Shown here one piece after another: positions 24,371 through 38,000 of a stretch of DNA of 64,000 bases. Below the pieces are notes generated by a model that was not told the origin of the DNA, made no database searches, and saw nothing but the letters and a program-made list of their open reading frames with translations. This stretch comes from Vespula vulgaris (taxonomy: Eukaryota > Arthropoda > Insecta > Hymenoptera > Vespidae). The DNA lies in the NCBI RefSeq assembly GCF_905475345.1, contig NC_066586.1:13924400-13988399 (forward strand), read 5' to 3'. Within the stretch, counting starts at the first letter, position 1. The number at the start of each line of letters is the position of its first letter. The position numbers and the translations under genes are program-made.

Positions 24371-25105
24371 CCCACCCGCTTGGAAATCGGTGAGCGGAAT
24401 GCGTAATCAAGTGGGATTGCATTAGTACGGCTAATTAGCCGAGTACAATGCACTGATAATATTATAGTTCCGTAGTGAGTGCCGAAGGATGGATGGATGG
24501 TTGTCGAGCTTGCACGTGGGTGGCCTTTTCCAAGAGAGAAAGAAAGAGAGAGAGAAAGAGAAAGAGGAATAGAAATAGTAAGAGAGAGAGAGAGTCACGA
24601 ACGAGAATCTCGTTGCACTCTGGTCATGCCCGAGACTGGCAAAACCGAAGACTTACAGTTCGTAGACTGTATTCCTTTCGAACGTTGAACACTTTCGAAT
24701 AAAGACGAATTGTCGCGTAGTTAAGTCGTCGAGCCTTCGTTCGCCTTCGGCAGAGACACCAAGAAGAAAGCGTTCTATTCTCGATGCGCGGTCTGAGGTA
24801 GTAGGTACTCTCTTATTTTCACGAGAATAAGAGAAAACTTATTTCGCGAGACAATTCTCCTTCCTTTCTTTCTATCTCTTTCTATACCGGATAACTAACT
24901 TGCTCTAATTCTACAGCTGAGTTTTCTTTAGGATATTAACGAAACAGAGAATCGCGTATCAGAGAGTCTCTCGTGAATCTTCGTACGATGACCTCGTCCA
25001 TTTTTCCAATTTCCTTCTCAGAAATGGAGTTTCGATAGAGTCGACGAGGTCTCCTCTTTGGAAAATACACACTCGACGTGGCTATGCCAAGAGAAGAGGA
25101 TGGAA

Positions 25106-25158
25106 AGTCAGAGAGAGAGAGAGAGAAAGAAAGAGGGAGAGAGAGAAAGAAAGAGATT

Positions 25159-25195
<37 letters not shown>

Positions 25196-25247
25196 TCCTC
25201 TTCTATTTCTCTCTATCTCTATCTCTTTTTCTCTCTCCCTTTTTCTA
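25106..25247. repeat. Adjacent (GA)n and (CT)n tracts
   Basis: A GA-rich tract (25106-25195) is followed almost at once by a CT-rich tract (25206-25247), forming an imperfect long palindrome. Confidence 0.85.
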
Positions 25248-25988
25248 TCTGAAAGTTTCTTTTTTCTTCGCGGGGAATGTATCTTGGGGGCAAGAGTGGT
25301 ACGAGTCAAGGGGTTTGGTCAGTGGCAGAGATGGACCAGGCGATTCTATTGGTCAGATGTGATGCGCATGAGCCGTAGGGGTGAATGAGAAACGACGGCA
25401 ACCTGCAATATAACTTAAAGAAAGACTCGATCAGAGTCAGGTCACGTAATGTTCCTCCGCCTCTTTCGGCTCTACTTTATAACTTCTATTAATCCTTTCG
25501 CATCGGGCTTAGCCTGTCCTAATAGAAAATCCCCCTTCTTTTTTTTCTTTCCTTTCTCAAAGGTAGACGCGTCTGATGCGTCGCTCTTTGATCGTCCTAC
25601 GATCGGAAAAGAAGAGGAAGAAGGAGGAGGAGGAGAAGAAGAAGAAGAAGAAAAAGAAAAGGAAATAGAAGAAGAAAAACGAAGATGTTACGTTCTACCG
25701 ATCATTCTGAGTAATTATTTCGTCCAACGCTATTCTTTCGTACTTAGTTCCCTTTTATTCTCGCAATGCAATCGCAAAGACACGAGGTAGCTTTTATAAA
25801 TCCACGGATAAAGAAATTTATCGGTACATTGCTTGCAAGAGGGTTGGAACCAGACAGACTACGTCTTATCGATTAACAATAATAATACCTTGGGATTACG
25901 TTTCCTTGGCCAGTTCTTCCCTGGACCTGTCGAGGTGGATTAATTGGGTCAACGACCGTTTAATACCACCAACTGAAAATCCAGGTTC

Positions 25989-25990
<2 letters not shown>

Positions 25991-26056
<66 letters not shown>
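25991..26056 (+). repeat. (AG)33, 66 bp pure
   Basis: This is an uninterrupted AG dinucleotide repeat, one of the longest pure tracts in the window. Confidence 0.95.
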
Positions 26057-26057
<1 letters not shown>

Positions 26058-28436
26058 AGCAAGCTCCCCTTTCCGATCCACTCTCCTGGAAAATGAACAG
26101 AGAAGCTGTACCATGAGCCGTCACCGCGACATCTGCGCTAATTTCACACCGAGCTGACTGCGTCCAGCTAGGCGGCCACCCTTTCCGGACGGACAGTTAT
26201 CGTGGTTGTCTGGCCTACTTCATTCTACACTATTCCATCGTTCATATCCATACTAAGAGTAATTTTTTCCTTGGATCTCATTCCACAAAAAAACAGTTTT
26301 TCTAGAAATGATAAACTTCAGTTTATTAGAAATTACCTTTTCAATTTTATCAGAAAACGAATTCGAATACGATGGTTTTTAAAGTAACGACGAGATTTTG
26401 AACTTTCCCTGTGGAATAGAACTCGAGGAAATCGTTGGGTGAGAGCGTTCGTCATTGAGAGAAACAGCAAACGGTGCTATAAGTCAGGAATCGGCTTGTA
26501 AGGGAGTCTAGCTGCTTTCAAGGAATCCGAGATTCTCGACATATAATATAGAATCGACAGTCGATGGGTTTCGAAGAGAGAGAGAGGGAGAGAGAGGGAG
26601 AGAGAGAGAGAGAGAGACAGAGTCAGTAGATAGAAGGTGGATCGAGGAAGAAGGGAAGTGAGATGCCGAGAGATGGTGGCTAGGTTGGAGGAGGACGAGG
26701 TGGAGGACAGGGTGGAGATGTCGAGGGAGGCTGTAAACGGGAAGCCACCCCCTCGAGGTTCGCTCGTGCCGCGCAGCACAATATCGCGGCAACATAACTC
26801 TTCTCCCCTCGTTCATTCCCCGCAGCCCAGCGGAACGGTAGAAACATCAACCCTCATCCTCCTCGTCGGTCTACCCTCTCCCTCTCCTCGTTACTCTCTT
26901 CCACCCTCTACGCTGGCCCAGCAACCCCCTCTAACCTCACCCCCGTAGCCTTCACCCAGCTACACCTCCGTCCCGCCCGCTTTGTTTCAATAATACTGTT
27001 TATATTGGAACGCGGAGCATTGATCTGTTTGCGCGGCGGCCGCCTCGTGTCCCTCGCGCTAGAAGATGGACATATTGGCTATCGGGGATTTCGCAGTTTC
27101 GACGCAGTTTTCCTGACGAGTACAGTCACGTCCCCGATGAGTAGATATCGGTAATGTGGAAGATAGTTGTTACGATGAGATTCGTTCGATAGGTTTTTAC
27201 TCTTTAAATGAAAGCTCTGGGAATCGTCAAGGTCTTACAAACACTCTTCAAAGAAAATATATATCCTTCCGTGTTTATTAGGATAGAAAGGGTTGTCGGA
27301 AAGAGTACTCGACGAGTGAGAGAAAATATAGGAAGGGTTAGAAATTGAATGATAGAGCAAATATTAATAACCTAGGTTCTATGGTATCGTAAATATTTCC
27401 TATTTTTCTTATCGATCTAGTTACTCTGAGTCAGAGAGAAATTTACTTGAAATCGGAGCTGAGATCTTTCCGATCTCGCTCTCAGGGTGCCGACCATATT
27501 TTCCGACGAAGAATAAATCAGTCTTGGAAGGTAAAGGAGGGAGACGACGTGTCCGCCATTGTGCAAAAAGTCATCTCCTTTTGAAGCAGCGATATCATTT
27601 TTCTTGATCGTGTCTCCGCCGGGGTATTTCGTCGTTGGAGGGGCTGCGTCAGAAGGATACCGGAGGGTTCGACCCTCGATGCTGAGTCTCCTATCTTCCT
27701 GGCTCCGCCTTGGTTCCAGCTTTGATCAGGCCACAACCCCAAACACCCACTATTATGGACAATCAATCCAAAAAATGGACCCACCGAACCCCACGCATAC
27801 ATCCCACCCTTTTGGTATCGGTAGTGGTTATCGAATTCTCCCTTGCGTCTCGTCAGGATGATCACCTTTTGCGGACGAACCGCTTACCTCCTCTTTTTCT
27901 TCTTTCTCTGTATAAAACGTTCAAGGCTATTTCATATATGCGATTCGAAACAAAAACGGAATGAGTTTCTACTTTGATCGATTTGGCCAAACGCGTTTGT
28001 AAAGATTTCATCGTACCATGTGTTCGATGTTATTAACGAGGATCTTCGTAGTTTTATATACTATATCTATGCACTATAGTATGTAGTGGGATGGAAGAGA
28101 AGATAGGCGACGGGGTAGAAAAGACCAGAGAGGAATTGTAACGAGGATGACCGCATTATTCAGGGCGCGTTTGGAACAACATGGCAGTGGAAGGTAGAGG
28201 GAGAGAGAAAGGGGGGAGAGAGAGAGAGAGAGAGAGAAAGGAAGGAAGAAAGAAAGAAAGAGTGAGAGAAGAGGAGAGGAAGGATAGAGAGAGAGAAGGG
28301 GGAGACAATCTCCTTGCCGCGTCTCTCCTGTGCAGCCAACAATCCGCGTCGATAAATAAAGGATTGGCTGCTCCTCGGTCAATATTGATTTTTAAATTGA
28401 CCGCCGAGCGAATCCGCGCAGCACCTCTTTCCGGTC

Positions 28437-28523
28437 CTCTCTCTTTCTCTCTCTCTTTCTCTCTCTTTCGTTTTCTCTCTCTCCTCTCTTTCTCTGTCTG
28501 TCTGTCTGTCTGTTTCCCTCTTC

Positions 28524-28555
<32 letters not shown>
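28437..28555 (+). repeat. (CT)n with TCTG units
   Basis: The tract is pyrimidine-rich with a (GTCT)n core at about 28495-28513. A GA-rich tract lies upstream (28198-28303), giving another opposed pair. Confidence 0.85.
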
Positions 28556-28556
<1 letters not shown>

Positions 28557-29618
28557 CGTAACCATAGCCCCTGTCGCGGCCGAGAGAAGGGTGGCGTAGA
28601 ATTCATCCTCCCTGCTTGTGTCTGTGTGTGTGGGTCGGCGCCTCTGCGCCCGCGCTCCTCATACATGTGTATTTATGTGTGTGTATATGTATTTCTCTCT
28701 CTCCGTCTCTCTCTCTCTCTCTCTATATCTCTCTATCTCTCTCTATCTCTCTCTATTGCTCTCTATGTGCGAGCGTGTGTACACATTCGGATAGAAATTC
28801 AGTCCGCCACCGGTTGCCGGTATACACGGAATTTGATTATAAATAAATGCGAGAGGGAGTGAAGCTCAGCCAACCAAGCCAGCCATCTCGTATGGTGCAT
28901 ACGAGGGGTGGAGTGGGGTAGGGGTGGAATAAGCGAGGAGGGCTAGAAGTGGGATTCGGGAGAGAGCCTGTGGGTGGACTAGGTTGTGGGCCTAGCGAGA
29001 GGAGGTGGAAGAGGAGGGAGAGGAGGAGGAGGAGGAGGAGGAGGAGGAGAGGTGGTCCACTCCGTTGCATCCATAATGCAGAGACACGGTATGTTTGCGT
29101 TCCCCTAAACATCCCCTGTGTGTTCCTGGATACTCGATGCTCGGTTTGTCTGCAGGAATCGGCACAGTGGATACCCTCCACGAAATTCTCGTATCGTTCC
29201 TACGTGAGAGTGGGGCCACTCCTCCCCCCACTTCCACATCTCCCTTGCCTACCATCGCTGGAGATTCGATTACCAAATTGTGGGAGAACTTCTTTGATTT
29301 TCGAGTATGTCAGTTTCAACGTAATAGGATGCTCTTTTCAAGAGCTGTGCTTTTTATCATTTTGAAGAGACAACCAACGAGTTGATTTTCGTTATTGCCT
29401 TTTGACATTAACTCGATACTTAAATTTTTCTTTTAATGGTAGAGACATTTTCTTAGACGTGATTTTGCGTAGCCTGAAGGAAAAGCAGAAAGGAAGGATA
29501 GATGGAAGGCAAGTAGATTATCGCGAGCATTCACCCAGAGATGGCGCAGGAGGGTGCGCAAGCAGACCGATTAAAGATTCTTTGATGTTCTCTAAAATGT
29601 TCCCGCTGAAAGGCTAAC

Positions 29619-29888
29619 GTGTCCCGAGCAATTCCTGCAGGTGAGGATACCGTAGATTCTCTCGCACGCAGACCGGGGTCGTACGCTTCATTTAATTGTG
29701 GGTATTCAAACCTTATGGGGAAACTTCTGAGCCCGCTTAATAACTTGGGAGATCCTTATGCGCACCTTAACGTCGGCTTAGGCCCAAGTCAAATTGAAAT
29801 CAAGATACCACAGTGGATGGATCTGTGTGTCGCGAAACTTTCTCAAGAATTTCATCGTCCCTATGAATTACTTCGAGACTCGTCATAA
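29619..29888 (+). CDS. Open frame of about 89 codons, unknown
   Basis: The frame is open over unique sequence with a non-repetitive peptide (GEDTVDSLARRPGSYASFN, YAHLNVGLGPSQIEIKIP, WMDLCVAKLSQEFHRPYELL). It starts at a GTG and has no clear ATG. A consensus donor CAG|GTGAGG at 29640 lies near its 5' end and may instead mark the end of an exon to the left. No family is recognised. Confidence 0.15.
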   Translation: MSRAIPAGEDTVDSLARRPGSYASFNCGYSNLMGKLLSPLNNLGDPYAHLNVGLGPSQIEIKIPQWMDLCVAKLSQEFHRPYELLRDSS

Positions 29889-30083
29889 ATTGAAGAACTT
29901 TATCGTTTGCGTCTTACGAATGCATTCATTAATTTCTTAATTCTAAGAAAGGAAAACAACTTCGATGAAAAACATTCGATCGTATACTTTGGTCAATCGC
30001 GTTAGTTGAAAGTTGGCACTTCCAGTGAAACTCAAGGTTGGCACCTCGTATCTCGAATCGTTGATAACGTGGCATTGTTGCGG

Positions 30084-30085
<2 letters not shown>

Positions 30086-30122
<37 letters not shown>

Positions 30123-30140
30123 CTCTCTCTCTCTTCTTCG

Positions 30141-30171
<31 letters not shown>

Positions 30172-30298
30172 CTGTCTCGACGTGGCTAGGAAAGGACAAA
30201 GGCGGAGGTGAAGGAGGTGCGGATAGTGGAGAAAGAGGAAGAGGAGTATGAGAAAGAGGGTTGGAGAACTAGGAAGAAAGAGGATAGAAAGTTAAAAC

Positions 30299-30330
<32 letters not shown>

Positions 30331-30600
30331 CTCGTGTGCGCGTCTCTCTTGGATTGCACGTGTCTGTGTATAAGGGAGAAGGGTCGCGAAGGGGGCGAAA
30401 CAGGAAGAGAAGGAGAATGAGAAGAGGGTAGAGAGGAGGAAGAGGAGGAGGAGGATGAGGAGGAGGAGGAGGAGGAGGAGGAGGGCGAGAATCGCACGAG
30501 CACACGCGCACAGAGAAATTCATCCCTGAGAATCGAGGCTGTGTGTCCACTAGTATGGCGGCTGGCCGCTCAATGCACTCTCTCTCTCTCTCTCTCTGTC
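30086..30600. repeat. Alternating CT / GA / GGA / CT blocks
   Basis: CT at 30086-30161, GA at 30303-30330, GGA-rich at 30430-30484 and CT at 30579-30600 follow one another with switching strand bias. Confidence 0.85.
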
Positions 30601-30722
30601 TCTCTTTCTCTTTCTCATTCACTCACTCACTCACTCACTCTCTCTTTCCCTCTCTCTACTCTCCACCACCCCGCTTTAGCTGACCGACGCCGGGCGTCGC
30701 GGCGGCCAGCCCCTACACGCCC

Positions 30723-30736
30723 GTTGCCATAGAAAC
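30723..30736 (+). promoter_or_regulatory. X-box-like motif (RFX type)
   Basis: GTTGCCATAGAAAC fits the RTHNYYWTRRNRAC consensus used by RFX factors at ciliary-gene promoters. It lies in a CpG-rich segment (30660-30830) that also contains a GCCGCCATCTTT Pho/YY1-like site near 30810. A few chance matches to this consensus are expected per window. Confidence 0.22.
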
Positions 30737-30935
30737 GCGCTGTCATTAAAGCATCGCCTTATCATAACCGACGCGCGGACTCTCGCTCTTTCTCCCTCGC
30801 ACTCCGGCCGCCATCTTTACACCCACCCTCGCATACCCTTTCGTCGGTGAGACCAGCCAGCTACAAACCTACCCGTTCTCTCTCTTTCTCTCGTATTCTC
30901 TGGCCCTTCCTTCTTCACGTCCCTCTTCCTTCATC

Positions 30936-30970
<35 letters not shown>

Positions 30971-31761
30971 ACTCTTTCTCTTTCTCTCTCTCTTCCTCTT
31001 CCTCTTTCTCTTTCTCTTTCTCTTTCTCTCTTAGGTTCGTTCCTCTTCGCGACGTATGTGCGCTGCTTGCGGCTAGCGGTCACGCGCGCGATGACGAATA
31101 CTCGGTGGGGGGTGGTCCTACGATCTGACCGTCCTTGTCCTCCTCGAATACTTGCGCCTTTCCGGCCACGTCTCGGCCGATGCTATGTCATCGTGCGTCC
31201 ATCCGGTTACCCTTCTCCTTTTGTTGTTCACGACATAGTCCCTCTATTTCTTTTTTTTTCTTCCTTTTTTGTTCTTTTCCTTCTTTTTTCTTTTTCGAGC
31301 TGGGACGAATCGAATGCTTAGGGAAGGGAAAAATAAAATATCTTTAAGAGGGTACCTCCCTGTCCTTGCTTTCTCCTCTTCTCTTCTTTTCTCTTCTCTT
31401 CTCTTCTTTCCTCTTCTCTTCTCTTCTCTCAGTAACGATCAAAGAATTCGCGAAATCGAAAACTTTCTGAAAGAATTCCTCGCGTTTGGGGCTTCCGATG
31501 CTTTTTCAAGTTCGCTGACATGGAAGAACGTTTCTTTAGAAATTCTATTAGATTTTTCTCATGTTTCATATATTTCTTTACGTTTCCTTTTCTTTGTTCA
31601 ATTTTAGATATAGTTATGTCGAGGAAAATATTAATCGAACGTTTTATCGTTCGACTCCAAATTACGTCTTGATTAAGATAAGAAAGGGTTGATATAAAAG
31701 CAAGATACGTATTCAGAGTTACTAACGATACCTTAGCCTTTCTTCGGTATGGCATACTTGC

Positions 31762-31816
<55 letters not shown>
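31762..31816 (+). repeat. (CTTG)n array
   Basis: A pure tetranucleotide array of about 13-14 units. On the minus strand one frame reads Lys-Gln-Ala-Ser repeats. Confidence 0.95.
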
Positions 31817-33094
31817 ATCGAAGGGACGAAATTACGATTCTGGGTTGCGCAAGTCGAGTGTATTTCTGTGTATCTCATTAATTTTATTCCATATAATACA
31901 ACGGATCCAAGTCCCCTCGAATTTCGCGGTGCTACTGATTAATGAAACTTAGCTGCCGTTTCAAAAGTCTATCCCTACTACTCCTTCTCACTTTTTCTCT
32001 CACTCTCACTTACTCTCTGTCTCACTCTTTCTCTCAGCGGCTACGGTTTGACGAGCAGCCTTTCTCCAAGAGAACGCCGAACGATGCTGCCTACGATCTT
32101 TGATTTATCGTTCAAATAACCCGCGAATAATCGATATCCACGCGAGACGGTTTCAAACTTCGCGACAGCATTCGGAATAATTAATAGTTTCACGGAGTCG
32201 ATTTACGCCGGCGGGCTTTCGATATTTGGTTAAAATGTCGAAGGAATAAGTAGGGGGAGGGTGGGCTGCTGGTGGATCGTGACTGGGTGGGACGAATAGC
32301 TTTTGACGTGTGAATAATCATTCGTTCGTTCTGATCGAAGACTTGCGTTGGCAAACTTTTAAACGTATATTTAAAGAGATAGATATCAAAATAAAATACA
32401 AATGAAAATATAAATAGATATAAATGTTGAAATGGGCTGATCTCGTGGATTTCTTTTTCTCGAAATTCATTCTATATAAAAATCGAAGATATTGTAAGGA
32501 GAACCGATCTTCTTGAAATCGATTAACAGACATACAAATTTTTCATTACTAATCAAACGTACATATGTATATACCATTACGCTGAACACTTGATAACTTT
32601 TTTTTTCTTTCATTCGATGAAAAATCTCGTGCAAGTCACTGATTCGGTTTTTGTGTTAAGTCTTTGTATTAATCCAACAAAGAGAAAAGGAAAATAAGAA
32701 AGGAAAAAAAACAGGAAGGAAAATACGGCAGAAAGCGTCTTTAGCTTCAAGAACGACGATGAGATTTAGATATTTACAACGTCGGACTTGGTCAACGATA
32801 GAAATTCGTTCGAGGACAACGAAATTCAGGAGAATTCTACGCGTATGTGTGCGACGTAACACACGTGTACGTTTCAGAGAGCTTGTACTCGTAGATATAT
32901 ATGTATGTGTATGATTGCGCGTGTATGGATATGTGTTTGTATGCGTGAAGGTACATAGGTGTGTAGTGCTACGCCAGATCGTATTTGTCCACGCGGCGGT
33001 CTTATCCTTTGGCTCTTCCACCACTCGCAGACTCGACTATACACCCACCGAGACACCCTTCGACGAGACACTCTCCCTCTTGCTATCCTCCTCT

Positions 33095-33096
<2 letters not shown>

Positions 33097-33143
<47 letters not shown>
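33097..33143 (+). repeat. (CT)n, 47 bp
   Basis: A pure dinucleotide tract is followed by TCTGTCTTTGTCTC variants. Confidence 0.95.
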
Positions 33144-33149
<6 letters not shown>

Positions 33150-33922
33150 GTCTTTGTCTCTCTCTCTCTATATCTATCTCTATCTTTCTCGACTGGCAGA
33201 ACCCGCCGAGAGAGTGGGTCGCGACTCGCAGTCCTCTACGGAATAACGAGTCTCATTAATCCAATTAACCAGTAAATAATGGGATAGCATTTTCGTATTT
33301 ACGAGAGAATACCGGGTCGGCCCTAATGGAGTTTTGAGCCGACTATCAATATATTCTTGCCTGTGAGCCGTGAGAGAACAAAGTACGGGTCACTCTCTCA
33401 CTTAGTTAGCCGGCTTTCGGAATAGGGGGTAGGACGATGGGACGAAGCACAGGAGTTGGATGAAAGACATCAATTTCTCGACTCTCCTTCCTTCCTTCCT
33501 TCCTTCCTTTCTTTCTTCTTTCTTTCTTTCTTTCTTTCTTTTTTTCTTGCTTTTGGAACAATCAGATTTTCCAAAGTATCTTTTGCGTACGACGCGCGAG
33601 AACTTTGCACGAGTTTTCTCTGTTCGACGAACACGAGAGATAAAAAGGAAGAGAGAAAGAGAGATAGAAAGAGTGATAGATAGAGAGATAGAGAATGAGA
33701 AAGAGAAAGATAGAGAGAGTGCCGTTGCCGCTAATTGCTTGAAATTCATTGCCGTTCTCGTTGGACCGATCGATAGAATCGACACCAAAGACGATGAGAC
33801 ACGCTTATTGCGTTTTCTTCCCTTGTCGTTATCCAGAACGTAGAAGACATCGTAAAGGAGGATAGCGAATTGAGAAAGAAAGAAAAAAAGGGAGAGGGAG
33901 AGATAGAGATAGAAAGATAGAA

Positions 33923-33982
<60 letters not shown>

Positions 33983-34169
33983 TTCTAGTGGCGTAATATG
34001 TACCTACTTTCCCGCGCCATCTTTACCTCCCCTTGCCGTCGTTCAGGGACGAGAAGACGATGAATTTTATTTTATAGGTGCTGTAGGGGAACGGCCTCCA
34101 GTTTCTTCTTAAGGGTGGAATATGTTTCGTATCATCATAGGGAGGAGAATGGAAAGAGAGTAAAGATAA

Positions 34170-34201
<32 letters not shown>

Positions 34202-34486
34202 GGAGAGAAGAAAGGGGAAGAAGGGAAGGGATGCCTATCCGCCATCTCTCCTTCCTATCCATAACGCTCCCGTACAGCGGCTGTGCTTCTGCTGGCAGCC
34301 ATTTTGAATACATTCTCACCCGAGCAGAGTTATCTCCGAAACGTTTCGATTTCCCATTTAAAGGATCTTATATATACACGTGCTTGGGCGAGAGGGGGTG
34401 GCTGCCGCGAGACGGGCGAGGTGAGCATCGGGAGTTGTTGGAAAAGCGTAGGATCTTGCTGAGGAAGAGTGGTGGGAGGGGATAGG

Positions 34487-34529
<43 letters not shown>

Positions 34530-35045
34530 GGAGAGAGAGACGGAGAGAGAGAGAGAGAGGGTGACTGGGCGGAGGAGGGCGTCTGAAAATATTAGCTGGT
34601 TGCCTCCGTTTCCACCACCTTCCAACCCTCTTTGCCACTTCTCTGTAAGACGTATATATGTATGTGTGTATGTATATATAGGTATATGTATATGTATATA
34701 TGTGTGTGTATGTGTGTGTGTATATATATATATATATCCTTTCTCTAGGAAACTGCATCCTCTACTTCTTGCTCGCATCCACGACCATATTTTCCCGCAC
34801 GATCGTTGTTGTTTTTATTATACCTCCAACAGCGCTTGCACGTAATTGCGAATCTACGAAAGGAGTCGTCCTTTATGCTTTACGATACGCTCACGTTTAT
34901 GCGCTTGAATTATCTCTCGTAGTCGTAATAAATGTATGGAACGGAATAAAAGAAGAGAAGAGGATGGATAAAAAAGTATCGAGATTGACGAGAGTTACGA
35001 TTAGACTGGAACGAATGAGTGTAAAAAAAAAAAAAATGAGAAAAT

Positions 35046-35047
35046 GA

Positions 35048-35091
<44 letters not shown>
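35046..35091 (+). repeat. (GAAA)n array
   Basis: A pure tetranucleotide array is embedded in a purine-rich stretch at 34990-35220. A similar array is at 50959-51012. Confidence 0.9.
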
Positions 35092-38000
35092 GAGGAAGAA
35101 TAGAAGGAAAAGAAATCAAAATGAAAAGAAGGGATACTGAATGAAAAGGATAGAGAAAAAGAAAGGTAAAAAAAAAAGAAGGAACGATGGAAAAAAATGG
35201 AAAGACAAAGGAAATAGAAGAAAGCATTAATGTTTTTTCGCGAGGTTCTTTCGTATTCAGATTTCGTCTTGTCCGGGCAATATAAGATAGCGGGGAGGAG
35301 GAAAAGGGTGGGAGGGGAGAGACGCAAAAGATAGCCTTTTTTCTTGGATCTTCTGAACGTGTAAGGAAGAGGGTGTCGATTGGTGGAAAGAGTGGCTTGC
35401 TATTGGAGCGCCATCGGCGTATGCTTATTTTAATTGAAACAGCCGAACACCTTCGCCATTTTCTCTCTTTCTCTCTGTCTCGCTCTCTTTTTCTCTCTCT
35501 TTTCACGTTCCACGCTTTCATCCCTCGAGTTCACCCGCGCTTGCCTTCCACCCTCCACTTTTCTGGCCCATGCCGGCGCTTGCCGACGCGTTAAAACGAC
35601 CTACCGCGTTTCGCTCCAGGATATTGTTTCAAACGAATATGCAAATCATGAGCCAGAGCCCCGTGCCGGGAAGTGGTCCGTTGTAATTTCTATTGCCTTT
35701 GCTACGTAGCAAGCGACACAAATAGATATCCTTAACGTACTCCGGATCTAAAGGAAAAACGTGCACCGAATCTTCTCTCACCTTTCCTTTTTTCTTCTAT
35801 ATTCTTAAGGCCCTATCATATCTGTGTGAATAATCGAACGATGTAATTTACGTTATCAACATTCTAATATCCAGAACGCATTAACTTATATTTTGGATAT
35901 ATTCCAATCTATATATAACTACGGATTATATTATATGCAATTCTAAAATCGTTCCTATATATTTTATAAATATTATATTAGATTATATTAATAGCTTTAT
36001 GCATAATAAAGCTGTACGATTTTTATTTTGAAATTTAATCGACTATCCAATTTGACCGACGTGATGGTTCCGAACTCTCACCTACACAAGATCGAAAAAA
36101 CTCGGTACCTTTTTCGGTGACGCATCGACCTCCCTTTGAAATCAACCCCAACTTCGAAGTCGACACACTTCTCTTCTTTTTTCCATTCGTTCGATTACGA
36201 GTGTCGACGTTTATAGATAACGCGTCGGTGTGCGTTTACAGTTACACGGATGTTGGCGTCTCAAGAACGATAGGTGAGCTTCCCTTTTAGCTTCATACAT
36301 CAAACTTGACACTCGTCTAACTATGTCTCGGCAGATTTATCGCATTTATCGTAGTACGCATCTAATATCGCGAAACATTTTCGAAGCTCTTCCTTTCGAT
36401 CGACCATTCCTTCTTCCCTATCAAAACCTCTACCATCCCTTCTTTCATGTCATTGTAGATCGTGTTGGAATGCAAGAAGGTGGAGGGTTATAAGCTCCCT
36501 CCCTTCCCATTATTACCCTCGAAAAGCGTATCTTTCTCTCCCTTCGATACGCGAAAAGACACGAATACGAAATTACGATTTTTATCGTTTGTTTATCGCG
36601 AGATTATTTCCAATTATTCAAATGGCTTTTAATTTGAAACGTTCAATGAAAAAGAAGAAAAGAAAAGGAAAAGAAAGAAAGACAAAAGTAAAAGAAATAT
36701 CGTTTCTCTTACCAACGTAAAATTCGAGGTAAAATTTCACTTCGATAATACCGATGATTAATAACGTTAATTATTTTATAACGTCTTGATATCACAGGAT
36801 ATCGTTAATCGTGCATGATTTTTCTTTCTCATCAACTTCCTTTCTCCTTCCTTTCGATCGAATCAAAGAAATCTTACTTGCCGACTAAATTGTTAACGAT
36901 TCGTTTCCTGCAATCATGTAATTATTCTTCCTTTATCGTGCGATCAAGTGAAACTTGAGGTATTCCATCCAGAGAAACGTTCCGATGAACGATTATAAGA
37001 AAGGTTGTCTATCGATAAAGGAAAGACAGGATTGTGTTCACACGCGTTCAACTATGCCTATATAAGTATAAACTATACTTTTTTTTTTACATATATACAT
37101 ATATATATGTATACATTATATATAATGTTATAATATAATTATATATAATATGTGTATACAATAATTATTATAATTATAATGACAATATACATTATAAAAC
37201 ATAATTTACAGTTCGACATTATAAATGAATAGAACGTGACGATAATATATTATTTGACGATAATATAATACCATGTAATACACGGAAAGTAGATTCGAAG
37301 TTCTATAAGAGGGGAGGAGGGAGGGATGTTTCGTGCGAGCGTGACCATTCGTTTCATATTTGCTTTCGTTGGGATACTGCAGTGGTTCAAACGAGCGTTG
37401 CAACGTGCGAAACACACATAGAACGTGCTAAGCCGTATTATACTTAGTAAAAAGGGGTTGGAAGGAGATTTCATATGGAAGGGTGGATTCGCGATATGCT
37501 TCGTAAATGTATCCATTTATCCAGAAAATAATCCGAAGATAGCATCGCCTCTAAACGAGAAGGAAAGAAGCGTCGTTTTAGGGTCCACGAGTAGTCGTGC
37601 CGACGAGATCGAGCGTGGAAGTGGGGGGATCGGGAGGAGGAGTTGAGCTCGAGTCGAGGAGATTAAAGATTATTTACGAGATGACGATAAAGTTTTTATC
37701 CGTCGATCGAGTCTCGAGAAAGGGGTTGACCATCTTTACTTCCACTCTTTAGACGATAACCCAAGCGAGAAATACTTCAACGTCACTGCGAATTCATTTA
37801 TTTGTTCAGCTAGCTGGTGACTTTGACAGAAACATCGACTCATTCTCGATCGAAACGTTACTAATGCGATACTTATATTTATGCAGACGTATAGACGTTC
37901 CAACGATTTCTATATTAATGATGTTATTTTTTATTATATATAAAAGAAAGAAAAGAGAAAAGAGAGAAAGAATAGAGAAGAACAAAATTTCGTTCGAAAA

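Larger units (their letters stand above)
22500..29600. other. Repeat-rich non-coding stretch
   Basis: Besides the tracts listed separately, unique islands stand at 26100-26220, 27000-27130 and 27540-27850. The last has open frames on both strands with no recognisable domain. CpG-containing words are frequent in these islands. Confidence 0.45.

Noticed and set aside
24794..24806. TGAGGTAGTAGGT, identical to the first 13 bases of let-7
   Set aside because: The following bases diverge from let-7 and no complementary arm exists at the right distance. The nearby CTCTTATT/AATAAGAG hairpin does not include the match.
27600..27700. GGGTTCGACCC resembling a tRNA T-arm
   Set aside because: The loop length is wrong for a clean 5-bp stem, and no acceptor, D or anticodon arms can be built around it.
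29539..34022. AGATGGCGC at 29539-29547 (+) and 34014-34022 (-), like the Drosophila CTCF core
   Set aside because: About two matches to AGRKGGCGC are expected by chance in this length, and the flanks show no extended motif.
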